Below, in pieces: positions 13,537-21,726 of a stretch of 33,808 bases of DNA. The position numbers and the translations under genes were made by a program. This stretch comes from an alpha proteobacterium L41A (GTDB taxonomy: Bacteria; Pseudomonadota; Alphaproteobacteria; Caulobacterales; Caulobacteraceae), in the NCBI GenBank assembly GCA_000335735.1, contig AMYY01000030.1, forward strand, positions 1-33,808, given 5' to 3'. The stretch's first letter is position 1. The number at the start of each line of letters is the position of its first letter. The notes below the pieces were generated by a model. That model was not told the origin of the DNA, searched no databases, and worked only from the letters and a program-made list of their open reading frames with translations.

Positions 13537-16077
13537 ATGTCGACAGGGTCACATAGAACTGGCGGCGCGCTCGACCAGTGCGCCCTGGAAGCGATCCAAT
13601 TCCTGGGCGAGGTTCAATCCCACGGATGCCTGATCGAGGTCTCGACTGACTGGATCGTCAGGCGCGCCTCTTCCAACCTGCGGGCGTTCATCGGGGTCTC
13701 GCCGGAAGAGGTGCTGGGCCGCCCGCTTGTCGACATTGTCGGGCCGAACGTCATGCACGATCTGAGAGGCCGTTTGCAGATCGCCGGGCACGACGATCAG
13801 GGCGAGATGGTGAGCGACGTCATCCTTAAGGGGCGCGACGAGCGCCTCGACGTCGGCATCCATCGCCTGGGCGATTCCATCATCCTCGAGTTCGAGCCGG
13901 CGAGCGGGTCGGGCGACGACCGCGCCGTGCAGCAGATGCTGGTGCAGTTGCGCAAAATGCGGATGCTGGACGCTGTCGCCAAGCTGGCGGTGCGACAGGT
14001 GCGCGCCCTGACCGGCTTCGACCGGGTGATGGTCTACGCCTTTCGCCCGGACGACAGCGGCGAGGTGGTGGCTGAAGCCCGTCATTCGGACCTGCCAGCC
14101 TTCCTGGGTCTGCGCTATCCCGCCAGCGACATTCCGGTTCAAGCGCGCGCCCTTTATCTGCGCAATCCGATCCGGCTGATCGCCGATGTCTCAGCGCCCA
14201 CCTGCCCCATCGTGCCCAGGACGACGCCCGAGGGCGCGCTGCTCGATCTGTCGATGGCGGGGCTTCGCGCGGTGTCGCCGACCCATATCCAGTATCTGAA
14301 GAACATGGGCGTAGGCGCGTCCATGTCGATCTCCATCGTGGTCGACGGCGCCCTGTGGGGGTTGATCGCCTGCCATCACACCAAGCCGAAACGCCCCTCG
14401 GCGTCGCTGAGGCAGCAGCTGGACTTCTATGGCGCGATGTTGTCGTCCATCGTCGAATCGATCCAGCGCGCGGAGGCCGTCGAACACCAGGCGGAAGCGC
14501 GCGAGCTGCATAATGCAATGTTGGCCAGCTTCTCCGGCGACGGCGGTTCGGTCGATGAGCTGTTCCCCCACCTGCAAAAGGTGCAAGGCCGGCTGAAGGC
14601 TGACGGACTGGCGACATTTATCGACGGTCGCCTGCGGCTGTCCGGCGAGACGCCGAACGCCGACGAGGCCCTGGGGCTGATGCGCTTTCTCAATCGCACC
14701 GCATCCAGCCAGCCCTTCCATACGCACGAACTGCGTCAGGCCTATCCAGAGGCGGCGGATTGGTCGGGGGACGTCGCCGGGCTGTTGGCCATCCCCGTCT
14801 CGCGCCGGCCGCGCGACTACGTCGTCTTCTTCCGCAAGGAGCTGGTCAACACGGTCAACTGGGCCGGCAAGCCGGAAAAGGCGGTTGTCCCCGGCCAGAA
14901 CGGCCTGTCCCCGCGAACCAGTTTCGCCCTGTGGCAGGACACCGTGCGGGGGCAGTCGGAGCATTGGAGCAACCAGGATCGGCGCATGGCCGAAATCCTG
15001 CGGGTGACCCTGCTGGAAATCGTTCTGCAGGTCACCGACCATGCTGAACGGCAGCGCAAGACATCGAATGATCAGCAGGATCTGCTGATCGCCGAGCTGA
15101 ACCACCGCGTCCGCAACATCCTGAACCTGATCGTCGGCTTAGTCAGACAGTCTTCGGACGGCGCCGTCAGCGTCAAGGCGCTTGCCGACGAAATCTCCAC
15201 GCGGGTTCACGCCCTGGCCCGGGCGCATGACCAGTTGACCAGCAACGGTTGGGGCGCCCGCTCCCTGACGCACATGATCCGGGTCGAGGCCGGCGCCTAC
15301 CTCGGTGAGAAGGCCGATCGTGTCCGCATCACAGGCGACGACGCCGGGGTGCAGCCCGACGCCTTCGCGACCGTCGCCCTGGTGATGCATGAGCTCATCA
15401 CCAACTCCGCCAAATATGGCGCCTTCCGAGACTCGTCGGGGGCCGTGGACATCGCGCTGAAATGCAGTGACGCCGACGGCCTGGTGATCGACTGGCTGGA
15501 ACAGGGCGGCGCGCCCGTGACGCCGCCGACGCGACGCGGGTTTGGATCAACCATCATAGAGCGGGCGATCCCCCACGAACTGGGCGGCACCGCATCGGTG
15601 GAGTTCCTGCCGTCCGGCCTGCGCGCCCGCTTCACCCTGCCGCCGGCCCATATCGCCGAGTGCAGCCCCGAGCGACAGGCCGAGATTGCGCCGGCTCACG
15701 CCCCGCAGACGACCGGTCTTGATCGGATCGAGGGCCGCGTCCTGCTGGTCGAAGACAATCTTCTGATCGCGCTCGAGACGGAAGCCATGCTTCAGACCCT
15801 GGGCGCAGACGACGTTCGCGTGACCTCCAGCGTCGCCTCGGCGATCGACAGTCTGGAGGAATCGGTCCCGGCTTTTGCAGTGCTGGACTACAACCTCGGC
15901 CGCGAACAGAGCGTGCCCATCGCCGCCCGGCTGACGGAAATGGACGTGCCGTTCGTCTTCGCGACCGGCTATGGCGACGCCGCGATCATCGACCCGCGTT
16001 TCAGCGACCGGCCCGTCCTGACCAAACCCTATTCGCCGTCCAACCTGCTCGACGCCTATCGCAAGCTGGGCCGATAG
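13537..16077 (+). CDS. Bacteriophytochrome hybrid HWE-family histidine kinase with C-terminal receiver
   Basis: The 846-aa protein shows the full PAS-GAF-PHY-kinase-receiver order. Cys15 sits in CALEAIQFLGEVQSHG at the position of the biliverdin-binding Cys. The GAF domain has PASDIP (195-200), SPTH (247-250) and ACHH (278-281). The PHY tongue has PRTSF (459-463). The kinase is HWE type: LNHRVRN (His523), HELITNSAKYGAF, WLEQGG (Trp653, Glu655) and GFGSTIIERA. The receiver (about 734-846) has LLVEDN and the phospho-acceptor Asp784 in LDYNLG, plus LTKPYS. It should sense red/far-red light and pass phosphate through its own receiver or to a separate partner. The ATG at 13537 has a GGAG site; an in-frame TTG at 13522 lies before it. 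The N-terminal motif is degenerate (EAIQFLG, not EPIHIPG), so chromophore attachment is likely but not certain. Confidence 0.93.
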   Translation: MSTGSHRTGGALDQCALEAIQFLGEVQSHGCLIEVSTDWIVRRASSNLRAFIGVSPEEVLGRPLVDIVGPNVMHDLRGRLQIAGHDDQGEMVSDVILKGRDERLDVGIHRLGDSIILEFEPASGSGDDRAVQQMLVQLRKMRMLDAVAKLAVRQVRALTGFDRVMVYAFRPDDSGEVVAEARHSDLPAFLGLRYPASDIPVQARALYLRNPIRLIADVSAPTCPIVPRTTPEGALLDLSMAGLRAVSPTHIQYLKNMGVGASMSISIVVDGALWGLIACHHTKPKRPSASLRQQLDFYGAMLSSIVESIQRAEAVEHQAEARELHNAMLASFSGDGGSVDELFPHLQKVQGRLKADGLATFIDGRLRLSGETPNADEALGLMRFLNRTASSQPFHTHELRQAYPEAADWSGDVAGLLAIPVSRRPRDYVVFFRKELVNTVNWAGKPEKAVVPGQNGLSPRTSFALWQDTVRGQSEHWSNQDRRMAEILRVTLLEIVLQVTDHAERQRKTSNDQQDLLIAELNHRVRNILNLIVGLVRQSSDGAVSVKALADEISTRVHALARAHDQLTSNGWGARSLTHMIRVEAGAYLGEKADRVRITGDDAGVQPDAFATVALVMHELITNSAKYGAFRDSSGAVDIALKCSDADGLVIDWLEQGGAPVTPPTRRGFGSTIIERAIPHELGGTASVEFLPSGLRARFTLPPAHIAECSPERQAEIAPAHAPQTTGLDRIEGRVLLVEDNLLIALETEAMLQTLGADDVRVTSSVASAIDSLEESVPAFAVLDYNLGREQSVPIAARLTEMDVPFVFATGYGDAAIIDPRFSDRPVLTKPYSPSNLLDAYRKLGR

Positions 16078-16094
16078 GTGGCGACACGATCCTC

Positions 16095-16110
16095 GGGGCT
16101 GTTAAGCCCT
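16095..16110. terminator. Short hairpin between convergent phytochrome and thiolase genes
   Basis: GGGCT (16096-16100), loop GTTA, AGCCC (16105-16109), extended by a G-T pair, lies in the 38-bp gap between two convergent stop codons. It has no clear T-run, so it is at best a weak shared terminator. Confidence 0.4.
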
Positions 16111-16115
16111 CCGCC

Positions 16116-17312
16116 TTAGACCAACTCCACGCCCATCGCGGTGGCTTCGCCGCCGCCGATGCAGAGAGCGGCCATGCCGCGGGTCTTGCCGTGGGCTTTC
16201 AGCGCGGACAGCAGGGTGGTCAGGACGCGGGCGCCGGAGGCGCCGAGCGGGTGGCCCAGGGCGCAGGCGCCGCCGTTGACGTTGATCTTGTCGTGAGGGA
16301 TGCCGAGTTCTTGCATGGCGATCATCGGCACGATGGCGAAGGCCTCGTTGACCTCCCACAGATCCACGTCATCGGCGCTCCAGCCCGCCTTCTTCAGCGC
16401 CTTTTGCAGGGCGAAGACCGGGGCGGTGGTGAACAAATGCGGCTCATGGGCGTGGGCGGCCTGGCTGACCACGCGGGCGATCGGCGTCAGGCCCAGGGTT
16501 TCAGCAGTAGACCGGCGCATCATGACCAGGGCGGCGGCGCCGTCCGAGATCGAGGCGGCCGAGGCGGCGGTGATCGTGCCGTCCTTGCCGAAGGCGGGCT
16601 TCAGATTCGGGATTTTGGACGGGTCGGACTTGGTCGGCTGTTCATCGCGGTCGACGGTGACGGGGCCCTTGCGCGTCTTGACCTCGACCGAGGCGATCTC
16701 GGCGTCGAAGGCGCCTGTCTCCTGGGCGCGCTTGGCCCGGCCGGCGCTCTCAATGGCGTAGGCGTCCTGCTGTTCGCGGGTGAACTGATAGTCCTTGGCC
16801 GTGTCCTCGGCGAACTGGCCCATCAGCTTGCCGGGGGTGTAGGCGTCCTCCAGCCCGTCCAGATACATGCTGTCAGAAATGACGTCGTGGCCGATGCGCG
16901 CGCCGCCCCGGTGCTTTTGCATCAGATACGGGGCGTTGGTCATGGACTCCATGCCGCCCGCCACGATCACGTCGGCCGAACCAGCGGCCAGCGCATCGTG
17001 CGCCATCATGGCCGCCTGCATGCCCGAGCCGCACATCTTGTTGATGGTGGTCGCCTCGGTCGAGACGGGCAGGCCTGCGCCCATGCCCGCCTGACGCGCC
17101 GGCGCCTGGCCGAGGCCCGCAGGCAGGACGCAGCCCATGATGATCTGCTCGACCTTTTGCGGATCGAGGCCCGCGCGGTCCAGCGCCGCCTTGACGGCCA
17201 CAGCGCCCAGGTCGATGGACTTGGCGTCGGACAGCGCGCCCTGGAAACCGCCCATCGGGGTGCGGGCGTAGGAGACGATGACGACGGGATCGGCGGACGG
17301 GGTCGCGGACAT
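16116..17312 (-). CDS. Acetyl-CoA C-acyltransferase (thiolase)
   Basis: The 398-aa protein is a full-length type II thiolase. The acylated cysteine is Cys94 in [10 protein letters not shown], the base His354 is in [16 protein letters not shown], and the second catalytic Cys384 is in [16 protein letters not shown] also matches the family. It joins or cleaves acyl-CoA units, either as biosynthetic acetoacetyl-CoA synthase (PhaA/AtoB type) or in degradation; the sequence resembles the acetyl-CoA acetyltransferase branch. The ATG at 17312 follows a GAGGAAG site; upstream sequence in frame is not thiolase-like. It lies 47 bp downstream of the flavin reductase fusion gene in the same direction, so they may be cotranscribed, although no pathway link is obvious. 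No phaB or phaC is nearby. Confidence 0.93.
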   Translation of the reverse strand: MSATPSADPVVIVSYARTPMGGFQGALSDAKSIDLGAVAVKAALDRAGLDPQKVEQIIMGCVLPAGLGQAPARQAGMGAGLPVSTEATTINKMCGSGMQAAMMAHDALAAGSADVIVAGGMESMTNAPYLMQKHRGGARIGHDVISDSMYLDGLEDAYTPGKLMGQFAEDTAKDYQFTREQQDAYAIESAGRAKRAQETGAFDAEIASVEVKTRKGPVTVDRDEQPTKSDPSKIPNLKPAFGKDGTITAASAASISDGAAALVMMRRSTAETLGLTPIARVVSQAAHAHEPHLFTTAPVFALQKALKKAGWSADDVDLWEVNEAFAIVPMIAMQELGIPHDKINVNGGACALGHPLGASGARVLTTLLSALKAHGKTRGMAALCIGGGEATAMGVELV

Positions 17313-17359
17313 GGGGGCGGCTTCCTCTATTTCGGGCGAGAGATAGCGGTCCCGGCCGG

Positions 17360-18331
17360 TCAGGAAAAGTGCAGCCGCCGATACTTGCCCCGGAAATAGA
17401 GCAGCGGATCGCGACGCGGCTCGAACCGGGCGCGCCTGACCCGACCGATGATGACCAGGTGATCGCCGGCCTCGACGATCTGCTCGGTTCCGCATTCGAA
17501 GCTGGCCAGGGCGCCCGACAGGATGGGCGCGCCAGTGTCCCAGGTCTCCCACGCCACGTCCTGGAAGCGGTCGGCCTGGGACCGGGCGAAGACGCCCGAG
17601 GTCGGCTGCTGGCCGATATGAAGGACGTTGATGGCGAAATGCTCGGCCTGGCGGAAGCGGTCGACATTGGTGGACGAGCGGGCCAGGCAGAACAGGATCA
17701 GCGGCGGGTCCAGTGACACGGACGAAAAGGAGTTGGCGGTCAGGCCGACGGGCTGACCGGCCTCGTCCAGGGTCGTGACCACCGTGACCCCGGTGGCGAA
17801 ACAGCCCAGGGCGTCGCGCAGGGTGCGGGGGTCGGAGCCGGCCTGATAATGCAGGGCGTCGCGCGGGGCGTGGCGTTCGAGGAAACCCAGAAGGGCGGCG
17901 TTCTCGGCCTCGACCGCGTAGGACGCCTCGGCGCGCGCGATCGTCTGGATCGGAACGCCGGCCAACTGTGTCTCAAGCTCGTGCGTAACGGCCCCCTGCC
18001 CTTCGGCGACGATCACCAGACAGCTGGCCAGCGCCGGGCCGGTGACGGCGAGCGCAGGGACGACGGCCGCCAGCGTCGTGTCGGAACAGACAATGGCCGG
18101 GCGAGAGGGAAGCTCGGTCAGCAGTCGACGCAGGGCGGCGGAGCTGTCGTCCGCTTTATCAAAATCGGCTGCGAGCATGACGTGGCGGCCGGCCTCGACC
18201 AGCGCGCGCACCGACCGGCGCCAGTCGCCGGACAGATGCTCGGGCGCGCCGATCAGCAGGACGATCGGATCCTCGGGGTCGCCCCAGCTTTCGACGTCCA
18301 GGCCTCCATTCGGGGGCGGCGATGCGGTCAT
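17360..18331 (-). CDS. Flavin reductase (FMN-binding split barrel) fused to an alpha/beta-hydrolase-like N-terminal domain
   Basis: The 323-aa protein has two parts. The C-terminal domain (about 164-320) is a flavin reductase-like split barrel: LRDALGCFATGVTVVTTLDE, GLTANSFSSVSLDPPLILFC, HFAINVLHIGQQ, and LASFECGTEQIVEAGDHLVI. Such domains pass electrons from NAD(P)H to free FMN or FAD for two-component monooxygenases. The N-terminal part (about 15-150) looks like an alpha/beta hydrolase: DPIVLLIGAPEHLSGDW, then RHVMLAADFDKADDSSAALR. The nucleophile-elbow region reads AIVCSDTTLAAVVPAL, where the usual GxSxG is missing, so catalysis is doubtful. Stand-alone flavin reductases are about 160-190 aa, so the extra domain is a true fusion. 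No monooxygenase partner gene is adjacent. Confidence 0.82.
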   Translation of the reverse strand: MTASPPPNGGLDVESWGDPEDPIVLLIGAPEHLSGDWRRSVRALVEAGRHVMLAADFDKADDSSAALRRLLTELPSRPAIVCSDTTLAAVVPALAVTGPALASCLVIVAEGQGAVTHELETQLAGVPIQTIARAEASYAVEAENAALLGFLERHAPRDALHYQAGSDPRTLRDALGCFATGVTVVTTLDEAGQPVGLTANSFSSVSLDPPLILFCLARSSTNVDRFRQAEHFAINVLHIGQQPTSGVFARSQADRFQDVAWETWDTGAPILSGALASFECGTEQIVEAGDHLVIIGRVRRARFEPRRDPLLYFRGKYRRLHFS

Positions 18332-18412
18332 GAGGCGAGGCGGTCCGGTCTGTCGTGAAGCGTGAGAGCGATCCCTATTAGGGGAAGACCGGCGCCCGGC
18401 GCCAGAACTGTA

Positions 18413-19048
18413 TCAGCCGCCGTAGCCCCGGCCGCCGCCGCCGAAGCCGCCGCGCGAGACGACGGTGGTGCGGCTCTGAACCCGCGTCGGGGCCTGACGG
18501 GCGACGTCGCCATGCTCGCGCGCATTGGTCAGGGTCTTGCCGGTGCGATAGTCGCGGTAGGCGTAGCCGCCGCCATAGCCGTTGGACAGCCGCCCCTCGC
18601 GGTCGCGGTACAGCGGTCCGCCGCCGCGATAGCCGCCGCCGTTCAGCATCTGGCCGACGATGAATCCGGTCAGCAGCGGGCTGAAGAAGGAGCCGCCGTT
18701 GTTGTTCGGCTGGCACTGCGACGGTCCCCACTGGCCCTCGCACTCCTCGCGGGTGGCGTAGCGCGGCGCGGTCTTGGCGGCCTCTTGCTGAGCCTTGGCC
18801 AGGGCGGCGTCGCATTCGTTGTCGGGAATGTCGTTGGCGGCCTTGCATTCGTCCAGCGACTGATAGGCCAGGGTCGGCTCGGGCTCGGGCGCCGGCACGC
18901 GCTGGGGTGAGCCGCAGGCGGCCAGCGAGAAGCTGGCGGTCGCCATCAGGCTGCTGACGTGCAGGACGCGCGAGCGCTTCAGCCGGCGCATGGTGTCTGT
19001 CTTGGCCAGATTGTGGTGAAGGTCTTTGGGGTCGGTCATGGCGGTCAC
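18413..19048 (-). CDS. DUF1190 lipoprotein (YgiB/YjfM-like)
   Basis: The 211-aa product has a long basic N-terminal region followed by a lipoprotein signal ending LAAC (Cys near residue 45), as in E. coli YgiB. The body carries the family signature: YQSLDECKAANDIPDNECD, a run of Ala/Glu/Lys residues, then YATREECEGQWGPSQC, SFFSPLLTGFIVGQML and a C-terminal RGGFGGGGRGYGG. Conserved Cys pairs probably form disulfides. It is the last gene of a leftward three-gene operon; its GTG start (19048) overlaps the stop of the DUF350 gene (GTGA). An ATG at 19039 is a close alternative. In E. coli, YgiB and YjfM sit beside ATP-grasp enzymes (YgiC, YjfC), and the matching ligase lies in this cluster too. 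Function is unknown. Confidence 0.88.
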   Translation of the reverse strand: MTAMTDPKDLHHNLAKTDTMRRLKRSRVLHVSSLMATASFSLAACGSPQRVPAPEPEPTLAYQSLDECKAANDIPDNECDAALAKAQQEAAKTAPRYATREECEGQWGPSQCQPNNNGGSFFSPLLTGFIVGQMLNGGGYRGGGPLYRDREGRLSNGYGGGYAYRDYRTGKTLTNAREHGDVARQAPTRVQSRTTVVSRGGFGGGGRGYGG

Positions 19049-19458
19049 GACGTCATGCAGGCGGCGTTGAGCAGGCCGACGCAGATGGAGATGGAGGCCA
19101 GATAGACGGCCGCGGCGATCTCGCCCGCCTCGATGCGGACGACCAGGTTGCGGAAGGCCATGCGGCTGATGGCGACGAAGACGACGATCTGGATCACGCC
19201 GGCGAGCAGCGCCCAGGCCGCGAACTCCATCAGGCTGACGGTGTGCGACAGGGCCGAGGCCAGAGGCAGGACATAGCCGATCAGGGCGCCCCCGAGAGCA
19301 ATGGCGGCGGCCGTGTTCCCCTCACGGATCAGCGTATGTTCGTGATACGGCGTGACCCACTGGTAGATCAGTTTGAAGGCCAGGGTGAAGGCGCCCGCCA
19401 TGGCGAACGCGATCAGGAAGGCGATCGCCCCCTGCTGAAAAATGAACCAGTCGAACAT
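19045..19458 (-). CDS. DUF350 integral membrane protein (YjfL-like)
   Basis: The 137-aa protein is almost entirely membrane-embedded, with four hydrophobic stretches (about 8-30, 48-70, 78-102 and 113-135). The DUF350 signature is visible as TPYHEHTLIREGNTAAAIAL, then GALIGYVLPLASALSHTVSL. The N-terminus lacks a cleavable signal. The ATG at 19458 has a GAGGGGG site, 26 bp after the stop of the DUF2491 gene, and the 3' end overlaps the DUF1190 start, so all three are one operon. YjfL-type proteins are linked by gene context to PspA/IM30 and ATP-grasp ligases; they may form a channel-like or scaffold component. No biochemical activity is known. Confidence 0.9.
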   Translation of the reverse strand: MFDWFIFQQGAIAFLIAFAMAGAFTLAFKLIYQWVTPYHEHTLIREGNTAAAIALGGALIGYVLPLASALSHTVSLMEFAAWALLAGVIQIVVFVAISRMAFRNLVVRIEAGEIAAAVYLASISICVGLLNAACMTS

Positions 19459-19484
19459 CTGTCTTGCCCCCTCGGATTGCGCGC

Positions 19485-20132
19485 TCAGGCGCGGAACTCG
19501 GCCATTTCCAGCGGAATGCCGATCATGATTTCGTGCGTGGTGTCGCCGCCCTCGGGCTGCTGCTCAAGGGCCAGCATCAGCTCGCGCCCGCCGCCCAGCT
19601 CGCGCGCATACAACATGCAGGTCTGGAAGATTTTCGCATAGGGCGTGGTCGCGGCGCGGTCGTCCCAGATCGTCTCCCACAGGGTGACGGGCGGCTGGAT
19701 CGCGTCGCTCTCGGCGAACCAGAAGCGGGGATAGTCGGGCAACTCCTCGGCCGCGCCGTGAAAGACCGGCGCAGACAGGCGGTCGCGCCAGATGCGGCGT
19801 TCGCGCTCGCCCGGCGGATAGGCCGAGGTCCAGGGCACGAACAGGCTGAAGTCGTAGGATTCCAGCCCCGCCTCATCGTCGCTCATGGCCTGAAGCATGA
19901 CGTGGTCATCGGTGTAGAAGCGATGCACGAACTGGCCGCTGTCCAGGCTGACCAACCCCTGCGCCGAGATGTCCAGCACGTCGCGATCCAGAGTGAAACG
20001 GGTCTCGTCGCCTAGCCGGCGCCAGGCCAGCGGGTCCAACGACACAGTGCGGCCCACGGTGATGTTGCGCACCGTCGCCAGTCGATTGGCAGGCGCGACC
20101 TTCTCCGACGATCCGAAAAGCTTCTTGAACAT
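19485..20132 (-). CDS. DUF2491 protein (YjfK-like)
   Basis: The 215-aa protein begins MFKKLFGSSEK, a short amphipathic start rather than a secretion signal, and has no membrane helix. The family region runs from RNITVGRTVSLDPLAWRR through FTLDRDVLDISAQGLVSL and FVHRFYTDDHVMLQAM to FYP-like aromatic and acidic segments (WFAESDAIQPPVTLWETIWD). It matches DUF2491, the YjfK family, in length and order. It is the first gene of a leftward operon and starts 138 bp from the divergent DUF2170/PspA operon. The family has no known activity; its consistent pairing with PspA-like and DUF350 proteins points to a cytosolic, membrane-associated role in the same module. Confidence 0.88.
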   Translation of the reverse strand: MFKKLFGSSEKVAPANRLATVRNITVGRTVSLDPLAWRRLGDETRFTLDRDVLDISAQGLVSLDSGQFVHRFYTDDHVMLQAMSDDEAGLESYDFSLFVPWTSAYPPGERERRIWRDRLSAPVFHGAAEELPDYPRFWFAESDAIQPPVTLWETIWDDRAATTPYAKIFQTCMLYARELGGGRELMLALEQQPEGGDTTHEIMIGIPLEMAEFRA

Positions 20133-20245
20133 GGGCGACTATCTAGGCCCGATGCGCGCCGACGGCGAGCGAACAGAGGCAATGCGACCGAATGAGGCGG
20201 TTCATGGCGCGACATTCCGTCCGATCTTGCGTCAAGTCAAGCGTT

Positions 20246-20268
20246 CATGTTACGCGTTTCATGTAACG
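20246..20268. promoter_or_regulatory. Direct repeat CATGTTACG / CATGTAACG in the divergent yjf-like promoter region
   Basis: CATGTTACG (20246-20254) and CATGTAACG (20260-20268) recur with a 14-bp period. Read the other way, GTTAC (20249-20253) and GTAAC (20263-20267) form an inverted repeat with a 9-base spacer. The site ends just before the DUF2170 start codon. TTGACTTGAC on the minus strand (20231-20240) could serve as a -35 for the leftward operon. Confidence 0.5.
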
Positions 20269-20270
20269 AT

Positions 20271-20951
20271 ATGCCGAACGACACATCGCCCCCTTCCGCC
20301 GCCAACGACCGCATTCGTGCGTGGCGACAGGCGCGTCGTGAGGCGGGTCTGGTCAAGCTGGAGCTTTGGGTGCCGGCCGCCGCCCGCGACGACGTCAAGG
20401 CGGCCGTGCGCGCCATCGTCACCGATTCAACACGCGGGCCGCAGCTTGCAGGGCGCCCGCGCCGCCCCACTTCCGATTCCATCACCCCTGGAGACGACCA
20501 TCAAATGGACGCCGTGATCGAGACCCCCTGGACCGTGCCCGCCATCAAAGCGGCGCTGGACGGCTCAACCCTGCTGCGTGACGGCGAAATGACCCTGCGC
20601 GTGGTCGAGGGCGCCGAGCCGGTGCTGCTGGCGACCATGCACGAATACGGCGACCTGCCGGTCTATCTGAGCGTCGGCGGCGCCCAGATCGTCTGTTCCG
20701 TTCTGCTGTGGCCGGTGTCGGAGCAGAAGGACCGCCATGCCTTCAACGAGTTCCTGCTGAAGGCCCAGCGCGTGGTGCCCCTGTCCAACTTCGCCATCAC
20801 CAACGTCGGTGGCGAAGACGTGTATGAGCTGATGGGCGAACTCTCTTGCAAGACGACGCTTCAGACCATCCTGATCGAACTGCGCACCCTGGCCGAGAAT
20901 GCGATCGACGCCACCGAACTGCGTGAAACCTTCGGCGCCGACGCCGCCTGA
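20271..20951 (+). CDS. DUF2170 protein (YjfI-like) with an N-terminal ribbon-helix-helix-like extension
   Basis: From the ATG at 20271 the product is 226 aa. Residues 12-52 read NDRIRAWRQARREAGLVKLE, then LWVPAAARDDVKAAVRAIV: a basic helix, a beta-strand and another helix, as in MazE-like or RHH antitoxin DNA-binding segments. After a Pro/Ser/Arg linker the DUF2170 domain starts at Met79 (ATG at 20505) and runs to the end, with the motifs EYGDLPVYLSVGG, LWPVSEQKDRHAFNEFLLKA and GGEDVYELMGELS. The ATG at 20505 has its own GGAG site 11 bases upstream, so a short DUF2170-only form could also be made. No clear ribosome site precedes 20271; an ATG at 20247 lies inside the candidate operator. It heads the rightward operon, 16 bp before the PspA gene. 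Confidence 0.83.
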   Translation: MPNDTSPPSAANDRIRAWRQARREAGLVKLELWVPAAARDDVKAAVRAIVTDSTRGPQLAGRPRRPTSDSITPGDDHQMDAVIETPWTVPAIKAALDGSTLLRDGEMTLRVVEGAEPVLLATMHEYGDLPVYLSVGGAQIVCSVLLWPVSEQKDRHAFNEFLLKAQRVVPLSNFAITNVGGEDVYELMGELSCKTTLQTILIELRTLAENAIDATELRETFGADAA

Positions 20952-20967
20952 TCCCGGAAGACCGACC

Positions 20968-21723
20968 ATGTCCATGCTCAGAAAACTGTCCGCCCTGTTC
21001 CGCGGCACGGCCCACGATGCGGCCCAGGGCGTCGTCGACGCCAATGCGCTGAAGATCCTCGACCAGGAAATCCGCGACGCCGACAATGCGCAAGGCAAGG
21101 CCAGAGACGACCTGGCCGGCCTGGTGGCGCGCCGCCGCATGGCCGAAAACGAACTTGCATCGTTCAGGGACCAGATCGCCAAATACGAAAGCTCGGCCCG
21201 CACCGCCCTGGGTCAGGGCAAGACCGACTTGGCGCGCGAAGTCGCCAGCCGCATCGCCGAGTTGGAGGTCGAGATCACCAGCCGCGGCCCGCTGATCGAG
21301 GACATGAAGACCGCCGAGACGCGCCTGCGCACGGCCATCGCCTCGACCGACCAGAAGATCGAGACGCTTCGTCGCGAGATCGACATCGTCAAGGTCAACG
21401 ACTCCGTCCAGAAGGCCCAGACGTCGGTCGCCCTGAACTCGGCCGGCGCCCAGTCGCGCATCGGCTCGGCGGCGGACAGCCTGCAACGCATCAAGCAGCG
21501 CCAGGCGATCCAGGAAGAGAAGCTGAACGCCAGCCAGGCGTTGGAGGACCGCCGCACCGGTGCAGATCTGGACGCCAAGCTTCGCGAGGCCGGCATCCTG
21601 CCCGGACATTCCTCGGCCGACGACGTCCTGGCCCGCCTGAGCCAGCCGGAGGTAACGGTGGTCATGCCGCGCATCGGGCAGTCCAGCCAAGACGGGGCGA
21701 CCCCCGACAAGGACCCGGCCTGA
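20968..21723 (+). CDS. PspA/IM30 family membrane-associated coiled-coil protein (YjfJ-like)
   Basis: The 251-aa protein is predicted nearly all helical. It opens with MSMLRKLSALFRGTAHDAAQ, an amphipathic helix that in this family inserts into membranes, then a long coiled coil (about 35-205) rich in Ala, Glu, Lys and Arg. It ends in a short disordered tail. The length and helix pattern match PspA/IM30, which forms ESCRT-III-like rods and rings that protect or repair membranes. It lacks neighbouring pspF, pspB or pspC genes, so this is the YjfJ-type branch. The ATG at 20968 follows CCGGAAG, 16 bp after the DUF2170 stop, and the ATP-grasp gene starts 3 bp after its stop, so translation is probably coupled. 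Confidence 0.9.
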   Translation: MSMLRKLSALFRGTAHDAAQGVVDANALKILDQEIRDADNAQGKARDDLAGLVARRRMAENELASFRDQIAKYESSARTALGQGKTDLAREVASRIAELEVEITSRGPLIEDMKTAETRLRTAIASTDQKIETLRREIDIVKVNDSVQKAQTSVALNSAGAQSRIGSAADSLQRIKQRQAIQEEKLNASQALEDRRTGADLDAKLREAGILPGHSSADDVLARLSQPEVTVVMPRIGQSSQDGATPDKDPA

Positions 21724-21726
21724 TCC

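Noticed and set aside
16191..17399. Long open frame antisense to the thiolase gene
   Set aside because: The thiolase is complete with catalytic residues, and the antisense frame is low-complexity.
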